The translations under genes were made by a program, and so were the position numbers. The notes under the pieces are model-generated. The model was not told the origin of the DNA and made no database searches. It saw only the letters and a list, made by a program, of their open reading frames with translations. Positions 42,001 through 53,707 of a stretch of 64,000 nucleotides of DNA are shown one piece after another (position 1 is the stretch's first letter; every line of letters begins with the position of its first letter). The stretch comes from Sphaerolaimus hirsutus. Taxonomy: Eukaryota; Nematoda; Chromadorea; Monhysterida; Sphaerolaimidae. The DNA lies in contig CAXIWS010000751.1 of NCBI GenBank assembly GCA_964036195.1, positions 47,459 to 111,458 of the forward strand, in the 5' to 3' direction.

Positions 42001-44815
42001 CTGAGGCATCATATACCTCTCTGACCTTTGTGGTAGTTTTCTCTGGCGTTATCACTGGTTGATGAGGCAAAATATGGAATTTTCTGCCATCCATAATATC
42101 CTCTTGGACCTTCTCAATCACTCCTTGCTCCTCTTGTGCTTTCATGATTGCTTGAATCTTCTCCAGTAATTCTGGGTCTCTCTTGAGCCTGTTGGTGAGG
42201 TACCTGAACCTCTTGAACGCCATTGCTTTGTTGTCTGGGAGTTCATGCAAATTTGGTTTGTACATGAATTTTACAGAGTACCGTCCATCTGGGTTTCTCT
42301 GTACACTCTCATTGAATTGCTTTATGGCCTCATCATCCTCGACGAGGTCTGGCTGGTCCATTATGCCAATGGTATCCAGTCTGTCCATGTCTTTGACATT
42401 TGGTACAGGAGCAATTGACAACGGTGCTTCCTCGTACCACTTTTCTCTCTGAATTTGATGCACAATTGTGTTGACCACCACCGGATATGCGCCATCCGTG
42501 ATCCATTGATTTCTGTTGCTCGTCAGCTGCCCACCTCCCATCAGCAATCCCAATTCTGATGGAATGACATACAATCCTGACGGAAGTCTGGTGGTGCTGG
42601 TGTTTCTGGACATCAAGTCCCAGAAATAATTCAAGCCCACTATAATGTCTGGCTTGAACTTGCACTCTGTCCCTTTTTCCTTGGGAACTCTGTCTGCAAA
42701 GTAACTCTCATCCGGGAAGTACTTCTGCAGGTACTTTTCATCCTGTTCTGACACAGGCACTTTGACTTGTTCTGTGGTCAACGTCGGGACCACATCAGCC
42801 ACCATATCAACTTTCTGGCCATTTCTAAGCCGCATTCTGAATTCCACTTGCTGTACTACTTTATAGTGCGGCTTTTCATTTCCGAATGTGTACACCTGGA
42901 TGTGGTGTTCACCTGTACTCTTCAAATTGAGTTTCTTGGCCACTTTCTCTGACATGTACGTTCCCTGGGATCCTGTGTCCAGGAACGCTTGAATCTGTAG
43001 TGGTGGCTGTTCAGGCTCTATCTCTGTATCCATTTCTGAAGCCTCAATCACGGTTCTGGCTGTCATCAGCATTGACATATTCCTGTCTACTGACAGGTTC
43101 ACTGACGTATTCTGTTGCTTTGTATTTGGTTCTGTGACCACTGTGCTGGATATGGTTTCTGTCTCCACCATTTCTGGTCCAGCTTCTTCCACAGTGACAC
43201 AATTCACTGCGGCCTTTCTCTGTTGGTTCTGTGCTGGTCGACCGGCCGTCGGCACAGACTTTTTGCCATTGTTTGCTGATTGCTGGCCATTCTGTTGACC
43301 ATTCGCTCTGAATGCTGGAATTTGCCGTCCAGCGTTTCCATTGCCATTGTCACCAAATTTCTCTGGGCACACCGCAGTGTGGTGCCTATTGGACTTGCAA
43401 TAGAAGCAACTTCTCGTAAATTGACATTGATTCATGTAATGCCCTTTCTGCAGGCATCTCAGGCATCGCTCTGCCTTTGACAAAATCACTCTCCTTTCTC
43501 TGGCAGTTTTGAACTTTGGACACTTATCATTAAAGTGTAATTGCTGTGTGTCATTGCAGAACACACACGGCCTCCCAGGATTCATGAATCCAGCCTGTGG
43601 TGCACTCTGACCATTCTGGATCACAGACATGCTCCCTGTGCTGGTCCTTGGGTTCTCTGGCCCTCTGAATCGATTCCCATTGCCTTGGAACCGATTATTG
43701 AATTGCTGTGCGCGTGGATTATTCCCGAATCCCTGGCGCGATTGCTGAACTGGTGTCTCAGTTTGCTGTGCATGCTGTACAGCCTCACTGAGCGCTAGCT
43801 GCTTGCCAAACAGCTTTCTGAATATCTCCACCGTCAAGGCTTCCTCAGTTCCCTGTTCCTTCTGGATTTCTCTGAGAACCTCGGGTGGCACTTTCTGTTG
43901 CAGCTGGCTCAACAGCATTGGATGTTCTACTGATTCACCCAGTGACTCCAACTGCTGGAGCAGCCTTTCAATTGCATCAAACAAAATTCTCATGTCCTGA
44001 CAGGTATTCCTGGCCTGTCGCAGCTTCATGATATTACTCATCAGCGTGTTTCTGACCACAACTGGCTGGTCATATCTTTTCTTGAGCATTGCAATTGCGG
44101 GTGCATAATTCTCTGCGGTCACACTCAATCCACTGATCATGCCAAATGCTGAGCCTTTCAGCAAGCTCCTCAAGTATGAGAACTTGGAAATGTCCTCCAA
44201 ATCTGTCCGATTGTGGATGTGGGATTCGAACATTTGCCACCATGATCGAAATTTGACAATTTCCCCAGTAAACTGTTCCACTTCCAGTTTCTGTAATTTG
44301 ACGCTCTTTGCTGTGGTTGCATTGGTTGAACTGGCCCCCGGAGCAGCTCCCTGAGCTGTCAGAGCCATCTGGGCAGCCATCTGCTGTATGAATGCTGTAT
44401 TGACTTCATACATGGTATTTCCGCTCTGTTGCTGGATCATGTCTTGCAACTCTTCGATGTATACATTCATGGCTGCAACTTTCTGTGTCACCAAGTCTGA
44501 CATATTTGCATATTCTTCATATGAGTCTTGGTATATCTTCTGTTCTTGTTCCATCTGGTCGGGTTCGTCAATGTCCTTGACAACATCCCTCCATGCGTCA
44601 AATTGAGTTCTCACTGCAGCCATTGCACTTTCCAATTTTGCACCCTCCTGTTTGATAGATGCAATCACTCTTCTCATTTCTGTTCTCTTCTCTTCCTTTG
44701 TTGCTCCCGCAAATATCTCTGGGTCATATTTGGCATATTCTCTTGCCAATCTGCTGTCCACCCTGTGCTTTGCTGGCCCCAGGGTCTTTCTGATGTGACC
44801 CGTTGGTGAAACCAT
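39033..44815 (-). pseudogene. Gag-Pol part of element A, cut by element B
   Basis: The frame opens at the ATG of MVSPTGHIRKTLGPAKHR, the start shared with B, and stays open for about 1,927 codons. It covers a Gag domain (DUF1759 type), three zinc knuckles, an aspartic protease (LDTGSQG), reverse transcriptase (VADIEKAF, YVDN), RNase H, and integrase with H2C2 and core motifs. It is cut within the DUF5641-like tail, just after HKHGRLTAT, where B begins with duplication GTCGC. The frame then runs by chance a few codons into B's LTR. The protein is very close to that of B, with scattered substitutions and no internal stop. A second in-frame ATG ten codons upstream has no counterpart in B. Confidence 0.93.
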
Positions 44816-46031
44816 TTTTATTTTTGCTGATGAATTTTCCTTCACTGTTTCTCTTTATAGTGTGTCTCCTGTGACGCTTGTGACGCTTCTCTGCATCTTT
44901 CTGTGTAGTGCTCTGTGCACCACGGATTTGTTGTGCCACGCACAATACCAATGCAGTCCTACAGGCCCCTGACGTGTTCTCACGCGTTGACCTTTACTGC
45001 ACTGGCACCAGGTGTGTTCCTAAAGCCCCTGACGTGATTGTTTACACGCGTTGACTTCAACACACCGGTCAAATCCACCTGGACAATAAACAATTTATTT
45101 GCCCAGCAGTGTGCGCCCAAAGAGGGTCCGTACACACTCTTTCTGAGCGCTCTGGCGCTCTTTCTGGCACGCCTGTGTGCCTCGTGACCACGCCGGCCAC
45201 TTGCTTTCCTGAGCGGCTCCTGTGCCGCTGTGCGCAGTGCTGCGCTTGCTGTGTCACCTGTGACACGTCTCTGTGCACTCTGGTGCACTTTCTGATTCTG
45301 GGCAGTATTTCTGTACACTGCTCTGCAATTGCGCCTGTGCAATGCAGTATTCTGGCACTTTTGTGCTGTCTGATCTGATGGTACCGAGCAGGCACAGCGT
45401 GTATATTTGATGGGAGCTCCGCAAAGCCCCTACATGCTACCAAGTATCCTAATACTTGGTTTTCAAATCCACTCTCTGTCAGCTACAGCCCTCTGTCAGC
45501 TACAGCCCTTTGTACACTGATACCCCTACTTTTGCACTTCCGAGGTATGAGTCCACTCTTACCCAGTGGAGCGAGGGACCTCCGCGAATGCCCAAAAAAC
45601 AGCCCTTTGACTAGCGTGGCTCTGTGGCGATCCTGTCTCCGTCAGGTCACCCTCCCTTGGCATAGGAAGGACGTGCGAGCGGTCACTGGCGTCCGGATGT
45701 CCAGGAGCGTCCAGCGAAAGTTTGACCACCGTCCGACAATGACTCCTTGTCAAATGCTGGTGCCGCCCAGCGTCTAGCACCTTGCCAGAACACTGGTGAA
45801 AGCTGCCTGAAATCCTGACAGGCTTGTCAGAACTCCAGTGTCCTCCGCGCGTGAGCGTAGAACCGCTCCCAAGATGTAGACAGGAGTGCCGTGACTTTGG
45901 CACAGTGCTGTCTGCAAATCAACAGCCAACGCTCAGCCAAGGCCAATTGATGTTCAGCAGGACTTTTGAAGTTCTGCCAACTGCCGCACAATGTCCGTTC
46001 CGGCTTGGTGATAGCACAATGTCATGCAATC
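44816..46031 (-). other. Untranslated leader of element A
   Basis: About 1.2 kb between the primer site and the Gag start, GC-richer than the LTR. It matches the leader of B apart from small indels and substitutions. It contains only short, non-conserved frames, and I see no protein. Packaging or dimerisation signals would be expected here but cannot be identified by eye. Confidence 0.6.
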
Positions 46032-46049
46032 ACCCTGCTTGCTGCGCCA
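46032..46049 (-). promoter_or_regulatory. Primer-binding site of element A (tRNA-Ser type)
   Basis: On the minus strand it reads TGGCGCAGCAAGCAGGGT, starting immediately after the LTR. This is complementary to the 3' end of a eukaryotic tRNA-Ser(UGA) plus CCA, with one mismatch. Element B has the perfect version. Confidence 0.75.
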
Positions 46050-47362
46050 TGTGATGAAGCCACCGAAGTCAGCGTCTTCTACCACTGAATCCGGCAACTC
46101 CAAGACCGTAGTGAGAAACGGCCTTTAGAGTGGTTGATTTCCCGTTGTAGCCGAACGTCCACTTGTCGACAGCCAAGTTGAGTTTATTTCGTGGTTGCGT
46201 GTTGAAAGGGGTTCGAAATTGTTTCAGGTACTTTATTTGATCAGATACAGCCAAATATAAAAGCGCAAAGCCTAGCGAGCTTCCTAGTCGAAGTTTCTAT
46301 CGCTAGCTTATTTTCGTTCAGAAGCTTGGGGTCCGCAGACTGAAGTAAAAACTTCCAAAGTAGCTAAGACACGAAAATCATGTATAGAAAAACAGCTACA
46401 GTAATTTCCTAATACAAATACACAAATAAGTCATAAATGCAACAAATAAACACATCTAGCCGAAACAGTTGCCTTATACTGTGCGTGCATACATTCAAAC
46501 AATTATGGTAAAGAAATACCAAGTACAAATTGGGCTAATAGAAAAACTATTAATCTTGAGAGGCGCGAAGTCGGCAAACTCGGCCGATTTACTAATTTGC
46601 TTCAATTTGTCAGAAAACATTGACGCACATTGGAACTAATATGATAGGGTTAGGAAATTATAAATAGTGGTGCAAATGTTCCTAATGATGTAAATAGAAC
46701 ATGGTATATTCAACACAACAATAATAATCACTTCCTGAAAACGTATAGTTCATAATTAACAAATTGGGACTTATTTGGAGTAAATGGGTATTGTAATTGA
46801 GCAGGGTCTATAATATATTCAGCTTGAGCAGGGTATTATAAATAATATCAAAGTAAATATAATATAACTTATGAGCAGGGTTATAACAATTATGCCTACG
46901 CGAAGGGCTTCGTAAATACGTACAGTAAATGCTAGTTGCACACAGGGCACTATTTCTCTATTAGGACGCTGGCCTAAATAAATACGTAGCATATGAATAT
47001 TTACAAGTTTTGACTTTCCCAAATTGCAAGTAAACCATGTAAATGTATATATAATAATGATCAGAAAATTACGGCGAGTTGAATGAGCCTAATTTCATGT
47101 TAATATACCTAATAATAACTTATTTGACCTTTAAACCTAAATATTCCACATAAATGTTTCAATAACTTATAAAACACTTTCCTAATTAAATATTCTCCAT
47201 GGATAAATAATATAGTGCAGAAAATATATTTTGATATTTTGCGTGGTAAATAAATATAGTGCATAAAAAGTAAAATAGTGCAAATAAGTAAATGTGCGAA
47301 TATGAGCCTAATTATCAATTCTCTGTATTTCTTTATCGATCCATTTTGCCACGGTCAGCACA
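46050..47362 (-). repeat. 5' LTR of element A
   Basis: 1,313 bp. It differs from the 3' copy by a 3-bp deletion (GAATATGAGCC here against GAATATTATCAGCC at 23431) and by scattered substitutions. The inner boundary at 46050 directly adjoins the primer-binding site. Confidence 0.93.
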
Positions 47363-48185
47363 ACATTACCTGTGTTCAACAGCAGTGAGTAGACTACAAG
47401 GGGGGTTATTTTGAGAAGGAGAGGCAGAATGATGAATTTGGTAGTGAGAGTAGTGACAGAAATGACAATATGGACTAGGCTTATGATATCATAGCTAATG
47501 TTGGTTAGTGCTGGCACATTGCCAACACTGGTGGCTCACATTAGCCAAAGTTTCATGATCACAACTTAAAGGAGCATTGAGCTAGAGCACCATTTGTACA
47601 TCAGTACAAAATGACCGAAATTGTAACCCCCACAGTTCCGCAGTGGGTGGAACTAGATGGGTGAAATTTAGGGTGAAAACTCAAAACACATGATATCTTA
47701 ATCTGTCAAAATTTTATGATTGTAGCTAATCCCTAGCGCGAATGGCGAGCACTGCCCGGGGAATTTTCAGCCGGACCATGTACATCATGTATCCAATGTA
47801 CATGGTGTATTTATTACTGCTAATTTGCATCGCAGCTACACATAGACTGTACTAGGTTGTGTAGCCATCTACATGTTTATTTCAAATATATCCTGTTTGT
47901 ACGTATTTATAACCTGTTTTGGGTACGTAAATGCCTACTATTTTCTATGATCCTTACAAAACTTTCTGACAAAATAACAAACTCCCATGGGGGTATTTTG
48001 AGGTAATATGGTAGTTGTAGTTCAAATCAATTCCGTAGTCTTCCATACAGTGCACATCCATTGAAGAATTTTGGAGTACTGCGTAAATTTGCCGTTTCTG
48101 GGCATTTTCTTGCTGGTGTTGTGATGTTGATGTCCTCATTATGGACATTTTTATGGACTTTTTTGACACTTGGATGAATACACAA
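47363..48185. other. Right arm of the foldback and resumption of the outer element
   Basis: After the ACATT duplication there is loop sequence. About 47500-47777 is then the right arm of the foldback element, and the outer TACCGTAT-family element runs to 48013. The stretch 48014-48185 shows nothing supportable. Confidence 0.55.
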
Positions 48186-48199
48186 ATGTTATGTGGGGT

Positions 48200-48860
48200 T
48201 AAAACTATGGTGTCAAAAAAATTTTTTTATGGAAAACGGAAACGGAAAAAAATTTTCAGCGGCCGGAAAACGGAACGGAAAACGGAAAAAAATTGCACTT
48301 GGCGGAAAACGGAAAAGAAAACAGAACAAAAATTTCAGCGGCCGGAAAACGGAAAAAGAGGCCGGAAAAACGGAAACAGAAAAATCTAATTTGCATGGAC
48401 ATGGAAAAACTTGCTGAAATTTTGCCGGAAAATGGATAAAATTTGCTGAAATTTTGCTGGAAGTGGAAAAAATTGCAGTAATTTTGCTGGAAACAGTAAT
48501 TTTTTTACATCATTGACAATTTGCATGAATTTTTACCAGTTGGCTGATCAGAAAACAGAAAGTTGAGCCAGAAAAAGGTAAAATGAGGCAGGAAAATGGA
48601 AAATTGAGGCGGAAAATGGAAAAAAGGCGGAAAAACTGGAAATTGAGGTGGAAAACAGAAAAAGGCGGAAAAACTGAAAATTTAGCCGGAAAACGAAAAA
48701 TGAGCTGGAAAAACAGAAACAAAAAAAAAGTGCCGGAAAACGGAACGAAAAACAGAGAGAAAAAAATTCAGCAGCTGGAAAACAGAACGGAAAACGGAAA
48801 AAAGTTGCTTGCGGAAAACGGAAACGGAAAATGGAAAACGGGAATTTGACACCCTAGTAA
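48200..48860. repeat. GGAAAACGGAAA-rich element with GTGTCAAA ends
   Basis: Degenerate repeats of CGGAAAACGGAAAAA and CCGGAAAA fill about 48225-48845. The block is bounded by TATGGTGTCAAAAAAAT on the left and CGGGAATTTGACACCCTA on the right, a short terminal inverted repeat. Long Lys/Arg/Asn-rich frames are compositional. I could not confirm a target duplication. Confidence 0.6.
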
Positions 48861-49100
48861 ACATGTGCAAAACCAATTTTTTTATAAAAAAACCACTGGT
48901 TCCAGATCGAAATGCTGTAAATCAGAATTTTTTGGGGGAAAACACAAAAATTTTGGAAAAAAACCTCGAGAGGGGAAGGTTGGAGACTGCCCAACTAAAA
49001 AAGCTTGTAAATAGGTTTTATTACCTGGTTTCGTTCTTGCTGCCAGACCAGGACTTTCCCAATCAAGCACCAGAACTCTTCAGTGGACAAATGCTTGATT
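48861..49100. other. Spacer with one possible minus-strand exon
   Basis: On the minus strand, about 49083-49028 reads VLVLDWESPGLAARTKP before AACCAG and a GTAATA donor. It is too short to be convincing. Confidence 0.25.
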
Positions 49101-49189
49101 CTTACCCACTACTGTCCCCGGGGGGGGGGGGGGGCGGAGAGGGGGCATAAAAAGAATTTTACAAAACGGAAGACACCACCTGGAGCCTT

Positions 49190-49377
49190 AAAACAAAAAG
49201 CGGCAGAACCGACCGTTGTTTTAACTCCGCGCTTTTTACTCGATCCTGCTTCATTCTGTGTGCCAGCGGTGGTCGATTTCGATTTTGGCTCTGATTTGCT
49301 AGTATATTTGACAGTGGTGTCGCTTTCCTCGGCCGACTTGTCGCCGGACGCGTCGCTGGGCTTTGAGGTGGACATTA
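49190..49377 (-). CDS. Candidate first exon, Ser/Lys-rich, unrecognised
   Basis: On the minus strand an ATG at 49377 opens MSTSKPSDASGDKSAEESDT then TVKYTSKSEPKSKSTTAGTQ and NEAGSSKKRGVKTTVGSAAF. The segment is GC-richer than its surroundings, with a balanced coding-like composition. A donor-like CCAGGTGGTG lies at about 49188-49197. The product would begin with a polar, low-complexity, probably disordered N-terminus. Following exons would lie at lower coordinates, but none is convincing. A promoter was not identified. Confidence 0.4.
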
Positions 49378-49641
49378 TGTTGTCGAACGTTAGCTGGAAA
49401 ATCGTGTGAATGCGCATTATTAAAAAGTGTGTAAATACCAAGTCCTATTTACACAGGGCGTAGAGAAAACGTTACAAGAAAACAGGATTTAAATTTTTAT
49501 TTCACAGGGAACGGTACACTTGTACTTTCCGGAAAAAATTCTTTTTCTTTTTCAGATCCTAATACTTTTTCTTTTTCAGTTCCGAGCATCAGGAGCATTC
49601 CCACCGTGGGACACAAGTTTCGTGTTTGCTCTATTCACAAG

Positions 49642-50834
49642 TAACGATGGCAAACCCTCCGAAAAAAAAGTATTTAAATTTTTAAGTGTTTTTTCCAAAA
49701 TGAATTTCCGAATTTTCGAATTTTTCCTCAGATTAATTTTCGAATTTCGAATTTAATTTTCGAATTTTCGAATCTTTTTGGGCAATTTTCGAATTTTTTG
49801 GGGTAATTTTCGAATTTTGTTACATACTTTTCGAATTTTTTGCAAAAAATATTGAATTAAGAGCTTTGAGATGTTAATTAGTTATGTTGAAATAGTTATG
49901 GGTGCTTGGTGCATTCCTGCACATTGCTCAATGTGACCAGGTCCATCCATAGCTGGAATTGTGGGTGGCTGTTATGGGGAGGTCCACCTGACTATTGTGT
50001 CATTCCATTCTGTTGAACATTTTTATCTATATATTTACCATAAATCCTTCAAAAAGTCCACCTCAAATAACTCACCCTTGAATAAGTCCCCTCAAAAATC
50101 ACTGACAACAAATAACCCCGCCCCCCAGGGGGACTTATTTGAGGATATACAGTATTTTTATTAAGTATTTGATGGCATGTTCAGAAAAATTCATTTTACA
50201 CGTTGAAATACTGGGTCAAATTGTATAATTAATTTATACATCACTAATCCAACCTCAAAAATGGAATCTACATGTTCTGCAGATCATTTTAAGTATTTAA
50301 CGGTCCAAATCGGCCAAGAAATGACCGAGTTATTAAGCTTCAAAGTCAACTAGCCAGATCTGCCATGTAAAATCAACACGTTTTTATAAATCGACACCCC
50401 CCCCTTCTTGGGACTGGGGGACGATTCAAGGAAAGCAACAATTTGGTTGAGTGCAACAGAATGTGGCGACACAAAGTCAGGTGGACCCACCTCCTAAAAT
50501 GCCTTCCCCCATTCCAGCGCTGTGTCCGCCATGGATACCATTTCAACGTTCATTGACGTTTTTTTCTGTTTCGATAGACTTTTCCAGACGCACCGCGTAA
50601 ATTATCGATCGATCTAGCACATAGAACCTAAGAATGTGTTTTATTTCCTTGAATTCCCTCAAAAATTCGAAAACTATTTTCGAATTTATGAATTTTCGAA
50701 TTTTCGAATTTTTTCAAAAAAAAATCGATTTTTAAGTGTTTTTTCCAGTGGTGGAATAAAAATTCGAAAATTCCGAAAAAATTCGAAAATTCGAAATTTT
50801 TTTCGAATTTTCGAATCTTTTTTTGCCATCGTTA
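49642..50834. mobile_element. hAT-like element with TAACGATGGCAAA ends, copy 1
   Basis: The left end is TAACGATGGCAAAC and the right end is TTTTTGCCATCGTTA. Perfect TTCACAAG duplications occur at 49634-49641 and 50835-50842. Both arms consist of TTTTCGAATTTTCGAATTT repeats. The middle includes a diverged TACCGTAT-family piece (about 50035-50157) and unrelated sequence. No transposase is present. Confidence 0.88.
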
Positions 50835-50851
50835 TTCACAAGTGAATTACC

Positions 50852-51115
50852 TACCGTATTCCCTCGAAATACCCCCCCCTCGAAAACCCCCCTCAAAATG
50901 GGCACACTGAATTTGTGGTCCGGGAAATGCGTAACAGACGTTAAAACACTTACTGTGTTACGTTAGAATATCGTTTAACTATACCATCTACATCCTGATA
51001 TAAGGCTGTAAAAACTTATAAATGGTGGTTATTGTTGCATTTTTCACGTTTTTCTCTCAAAATTTTCACTCTGAAAAAATAAACCCACCGGGGGGTAATT
51101 TGAGGAAATACGGTA
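50852..51115. mobile_element. TACCGTAT-family element, 264 bp
   Basis: The left end is TACCGTATTCCCTCGAAATA and the right end is TTTGAGGAAATACGGTA. The interior has the C-rich block and the TTATAAATGGTGGTTATTGTTGC module. It lies 9 bp from the duplication of the preceding hAT-like element. Confidence 0.7.
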
Positions 51116-51117
51116 CT

Positions 51118-53103
51118 TATATAAGTCTATAGACTTTTATACATGGCAGTTATTGTTGCATTTTTCTATGTCTGCGTACGTTACAAACGACAAATCAGTA
51201 CTGGAAGTTCAAAAAATTTCTGGCGAAATAATAAGCCTCCCCCTCGAAATACCCTCTCGTTTAATTCCCCCTCAAAATTCTCACCCCGAAACAATCACCC
51301 CCTGGGAAGTATTTCGAGGAAATACGGTAGTTTTCCATTTCCATGCGTAAATAGATTTTTACAACAGCTTTTGGAGCCACCTAGCGTCAACGAAACAGAA
51401 ATTTGTTGACATTTTGAAACAGAAATGTAAACCCAAACATGTATCAATTGCAACCCGCTCAAAAGAATGTAGTCGGCATTTCTCCCGAAAACTGGTGAAA
51501 AAACACAAGCACAAATCTACCACTTTACATTTCTGTTAACATAGTTGAAAACGTCAACTGTGTAAATTACTGAAAAATTGCCCGGAAAATGACTTCCTGG
51601 TGGCACTTCGTGTTAACCGCTGGATTTTTTGGTTCGTTTGAAATTTTTCCTGCCAACCATTTTTGAGATTGCAACAAGGAATTAGCTAATTAGGTATTTA
51701 GGTAAAAACAGTAAATTACTGTGCATTACTTCACCCTTTGTGAATCGTTCTTGAGTGTGAGAATAGAGCCGGTGGCTAGGGCTCAAAACTCGATTTTTTT
51801 CAAACTCGAGTTCGAGTCGCAACCCCAAATTTTTTTCGGTCACGTCAAGTCAGGCAAGACGCTGAAAAGTCGAGTCGAGTCTGACAAAAATCTCGAGTCT
51901 CGAGTCGAGTCGGATGCATTACTTTTTGGTATGACCCTTGCAGAAATTTTTGATACTGGTTTCTCTTCCAATGTTTTCACACACTTAATGAGGTCTAAAT
52001 GCCAACAGTTCATTTAAATATCAAGATAAAGCAAAAATAGAACTTTTTATCACTCATATTGCTACAAATAAAGTTGCAAAAATAAAATCAGCCTACGGAT
52101 GGATAATTAACATCTTTTACAGCATTTTTTCGGATCAGTGGCAACATTTTTGATTTTTTAGGACAGTATTCAATGGAAACCCCAACTCAAAATTTGCCAA
52201 AATTTTGAGTCGAGTCAGGCAAAAACCTCGAGTCCCGAGTTTGGGCCAAATTTTTCCGGTCGAGTCAGACGAGTCGAGTCGGTACCCTGTTTTACCCTTG
52301 AGTCACGAGTCGAGTCGAGTCGAGTCGAGTCGAGTTCGAGCCCTACCGGTGGCGCTGCAAACGCTAGCGTATTGCCTACCAGTAAACTAAACATTTAATC
52401 AACCATAGTTGTTAAGGCGTATTTACTTTTACTCGCAGAATACCTATACCGCATGTATTCTAATAGAAGAGCGTCGTTCTATTTTTTCGTCAACTTTTTT
52501 ACCTGCCGTTCTATTGAAGGTGCTGTTCTATTTTTCACCATTTTTTTCCACGGATTTCTCATTCCACCATAGCCTTAATTTGAATGAAGCTGGAGAAGTA
52601 TTTTAATGTCAAAGCATCAGTTTGAAATATACCTTACACACCTATTTGAATCCTTTGAACGTTCTCACAATCCATTTTTGATTTATTTTTGTGTTTGGCA
52701 CACTCCCAAGTCCCAACATACTTTCTACTTGCTGTTCTATTGAAGATGCCATTCTATAAGAAGAAATACGGTGCTCGTGTACTGAGTAAATACGTTGACG
52801 TTTCCTCTGAAAAAAGTAGCAGTACTCGCTCCTACCTATACTTTTTGAATAGACTATTGTACAAAAAACGTATTTCAGATAGTTGTTCATACAGACTTTA
52901 AAAAAGTATTGGAGTAGAAAAGGGAGAAAATAGGCTGAAAATCGGGAAAAATAGTCAAACACATGTATAAAAGCAACATATAGCCAAACATTTCTCATTT
53001 CAAAAAAGCCTTGTTTTTAATAAAGCTTGCACAATATTTGCTCATCAGAACATCAATTTCAAATTTAACACCTATTTGAATGTTTTGCATGTTATCACCA
53101 CCA
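51118..53103. repeat. Segmental duplication, copy 1
   Basis: Nearly identical to 53708-55695 over about 1,986 bp in the same orientation, with scattered substitutions and 1-5 bp indels. It starts TATATAAGTCTATAGAC and ends GTTATCACCACCA. It includes a TACCGTAT-family tail (to 51329), the hAT-like foldback at 51777-52345, a CCAATAGAACGGCA-family piece and an AGTTGTTAA-family piece. No coding sequence was recognised. Confidence 0.9.
51777..52345. mobile_element. hAT-like foldback with CGAGT arms, copy 1
   Basis: The left end is TAGGGCTCAAAACTCGA and the right end is TCGAGTTCGAGCCCTA. Perfect CCGGTGGC duplications occur at 51769-51776 and 52346-52353. The arms are GAGTCGAGTC repeats in opposite orientation, including a (CGAGT)n run at about 52307-52334. 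Confidence 0.9.
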
Positions 53104-53707
53104 GGGTTGGCAAAATCTCAGAAAAAAATAAAAATAAAAATAAAATGGAAAATTTAAGAAAAAATAAAATAAAATAAAATGGAAAATTTAAGAATAAAAA
53201 TAAAAATTGTATAAAAATTTGAATTTTCGTAAAATTTTTGTAAAATTGTATAAAAATTCGTATTTTTGTAAAATTGTATAAAAATTAAAAAAATTTGTAA
53301 AATTATTTCTCATTGCTTGAGTGTCTACCTGTTTATTCATGGATCTGGGGGACAGTTCCAAGCTTTGTAAAGTGTAAGATGTCAAGCAAATTGTATCCAC
53401 ATCTTATGTTTCATTTCTGAATCTTATGTTTTGTGTCCAAATTACATTGTTGTTGAATCCAAATCTTATGTGAACATTTGGTTACAAAAACATAAGATTT
53501 GGATACAAAACATACTATGGATAAAAAAAACACTAGATTTCTTTACACAATTTACACTTTGCATGACATTTGTCATGACAATTGCCACTTTGCTTGAAAT
53601 TTTACATAACACTTGACATTTTGCATGACAATTGACACTTTGCATGACATTTTACAAATGTGCCCAGCACACTCCAGTAGTCCTTCTACTGAAAATGCAA
53701 ACCATTC
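53104..53707. other. Spacer between the duplicates
   Basis: The stretch opens with GGGTTGGCAAAATCTCAG, a CAGGGTTGGCAAAA hAT-type terminus, followed by AAAATAAAAATAAAATGG runs. Near 53550-53660 are CACTTTGCATGACATTTTAC units like those in the arms of the ankyrin-exon inserts. No gene. Confidence 0.5.

Larger units (their letters stand above)
22183..47362 (-). mobile_element. BEL/Pao retrotransposon A, split by element B
   Basis: The element reads right to left: 5' LTR 46050-47362, primer site 46032-46049, Gag-Pol from 44815, interruption by B at 39032, then the remaining Pol and envelope-like part from 26467, and 3' LTR 22183-23498. ACATT flanks both ends (22178-22182 and 47363-47367), a 5-bp target duplication as expected for BEL/Pao. 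Its LTRs differ by about eight substitutions and one 3-bp indel by eye. Without B it would be about 12.6 kb, the same size as B. It is inserted in the loop of the foldback element. Confidence 0.95.
21065..47777. mobile_element. hAT-like foldback element hosting the retrotransposons
   Basis: The left end is GGTCCGGCTGAAAAGTCCCC and the right end is GGGGAATTTTCAGCCGGACC. Both are flanked by ATGTACAT (21057-21064 and 47778-47785), an 8-bp duplication. The arms are 21065-22000, itself broken by a palindrome at 21108-21745, and about 47500-47777. They share TTACAATTTCGGTCATTTTG, TGTACTGATGTACAAATGG and CACTGGC-type sequence in opposite orientation. BEL/Pao element A lies in the loop. No transposase is present. 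Confidence 0.7.
20960..48013. mobile_element. Outermost TACCGTAT-family element of the nest
   Basis: The left end TACCTTATTACCTCGAATTA, with its C-rich block, runs to GATGATGTACAT at 21064. After 26.7 kb of insertions the sequence resumes at 47778 with ATGTACATCATG. It continues through the family's central module in reverse (GCTAATTTGCATCGCAGCTA, TGTACGTATTTATAACC) to the right end TATTTTGAGGTAATATGGTA at 48013. The joined halves match the unit at 6721-7146 in order and length. Confidence 0.7.

Noticed and set aside
48141..48876. Lys/Asn/Arg-rich and Phe-rich frames at the GGAAAACGG repeat
   Set aside because: Purely compositional, present on both strands.
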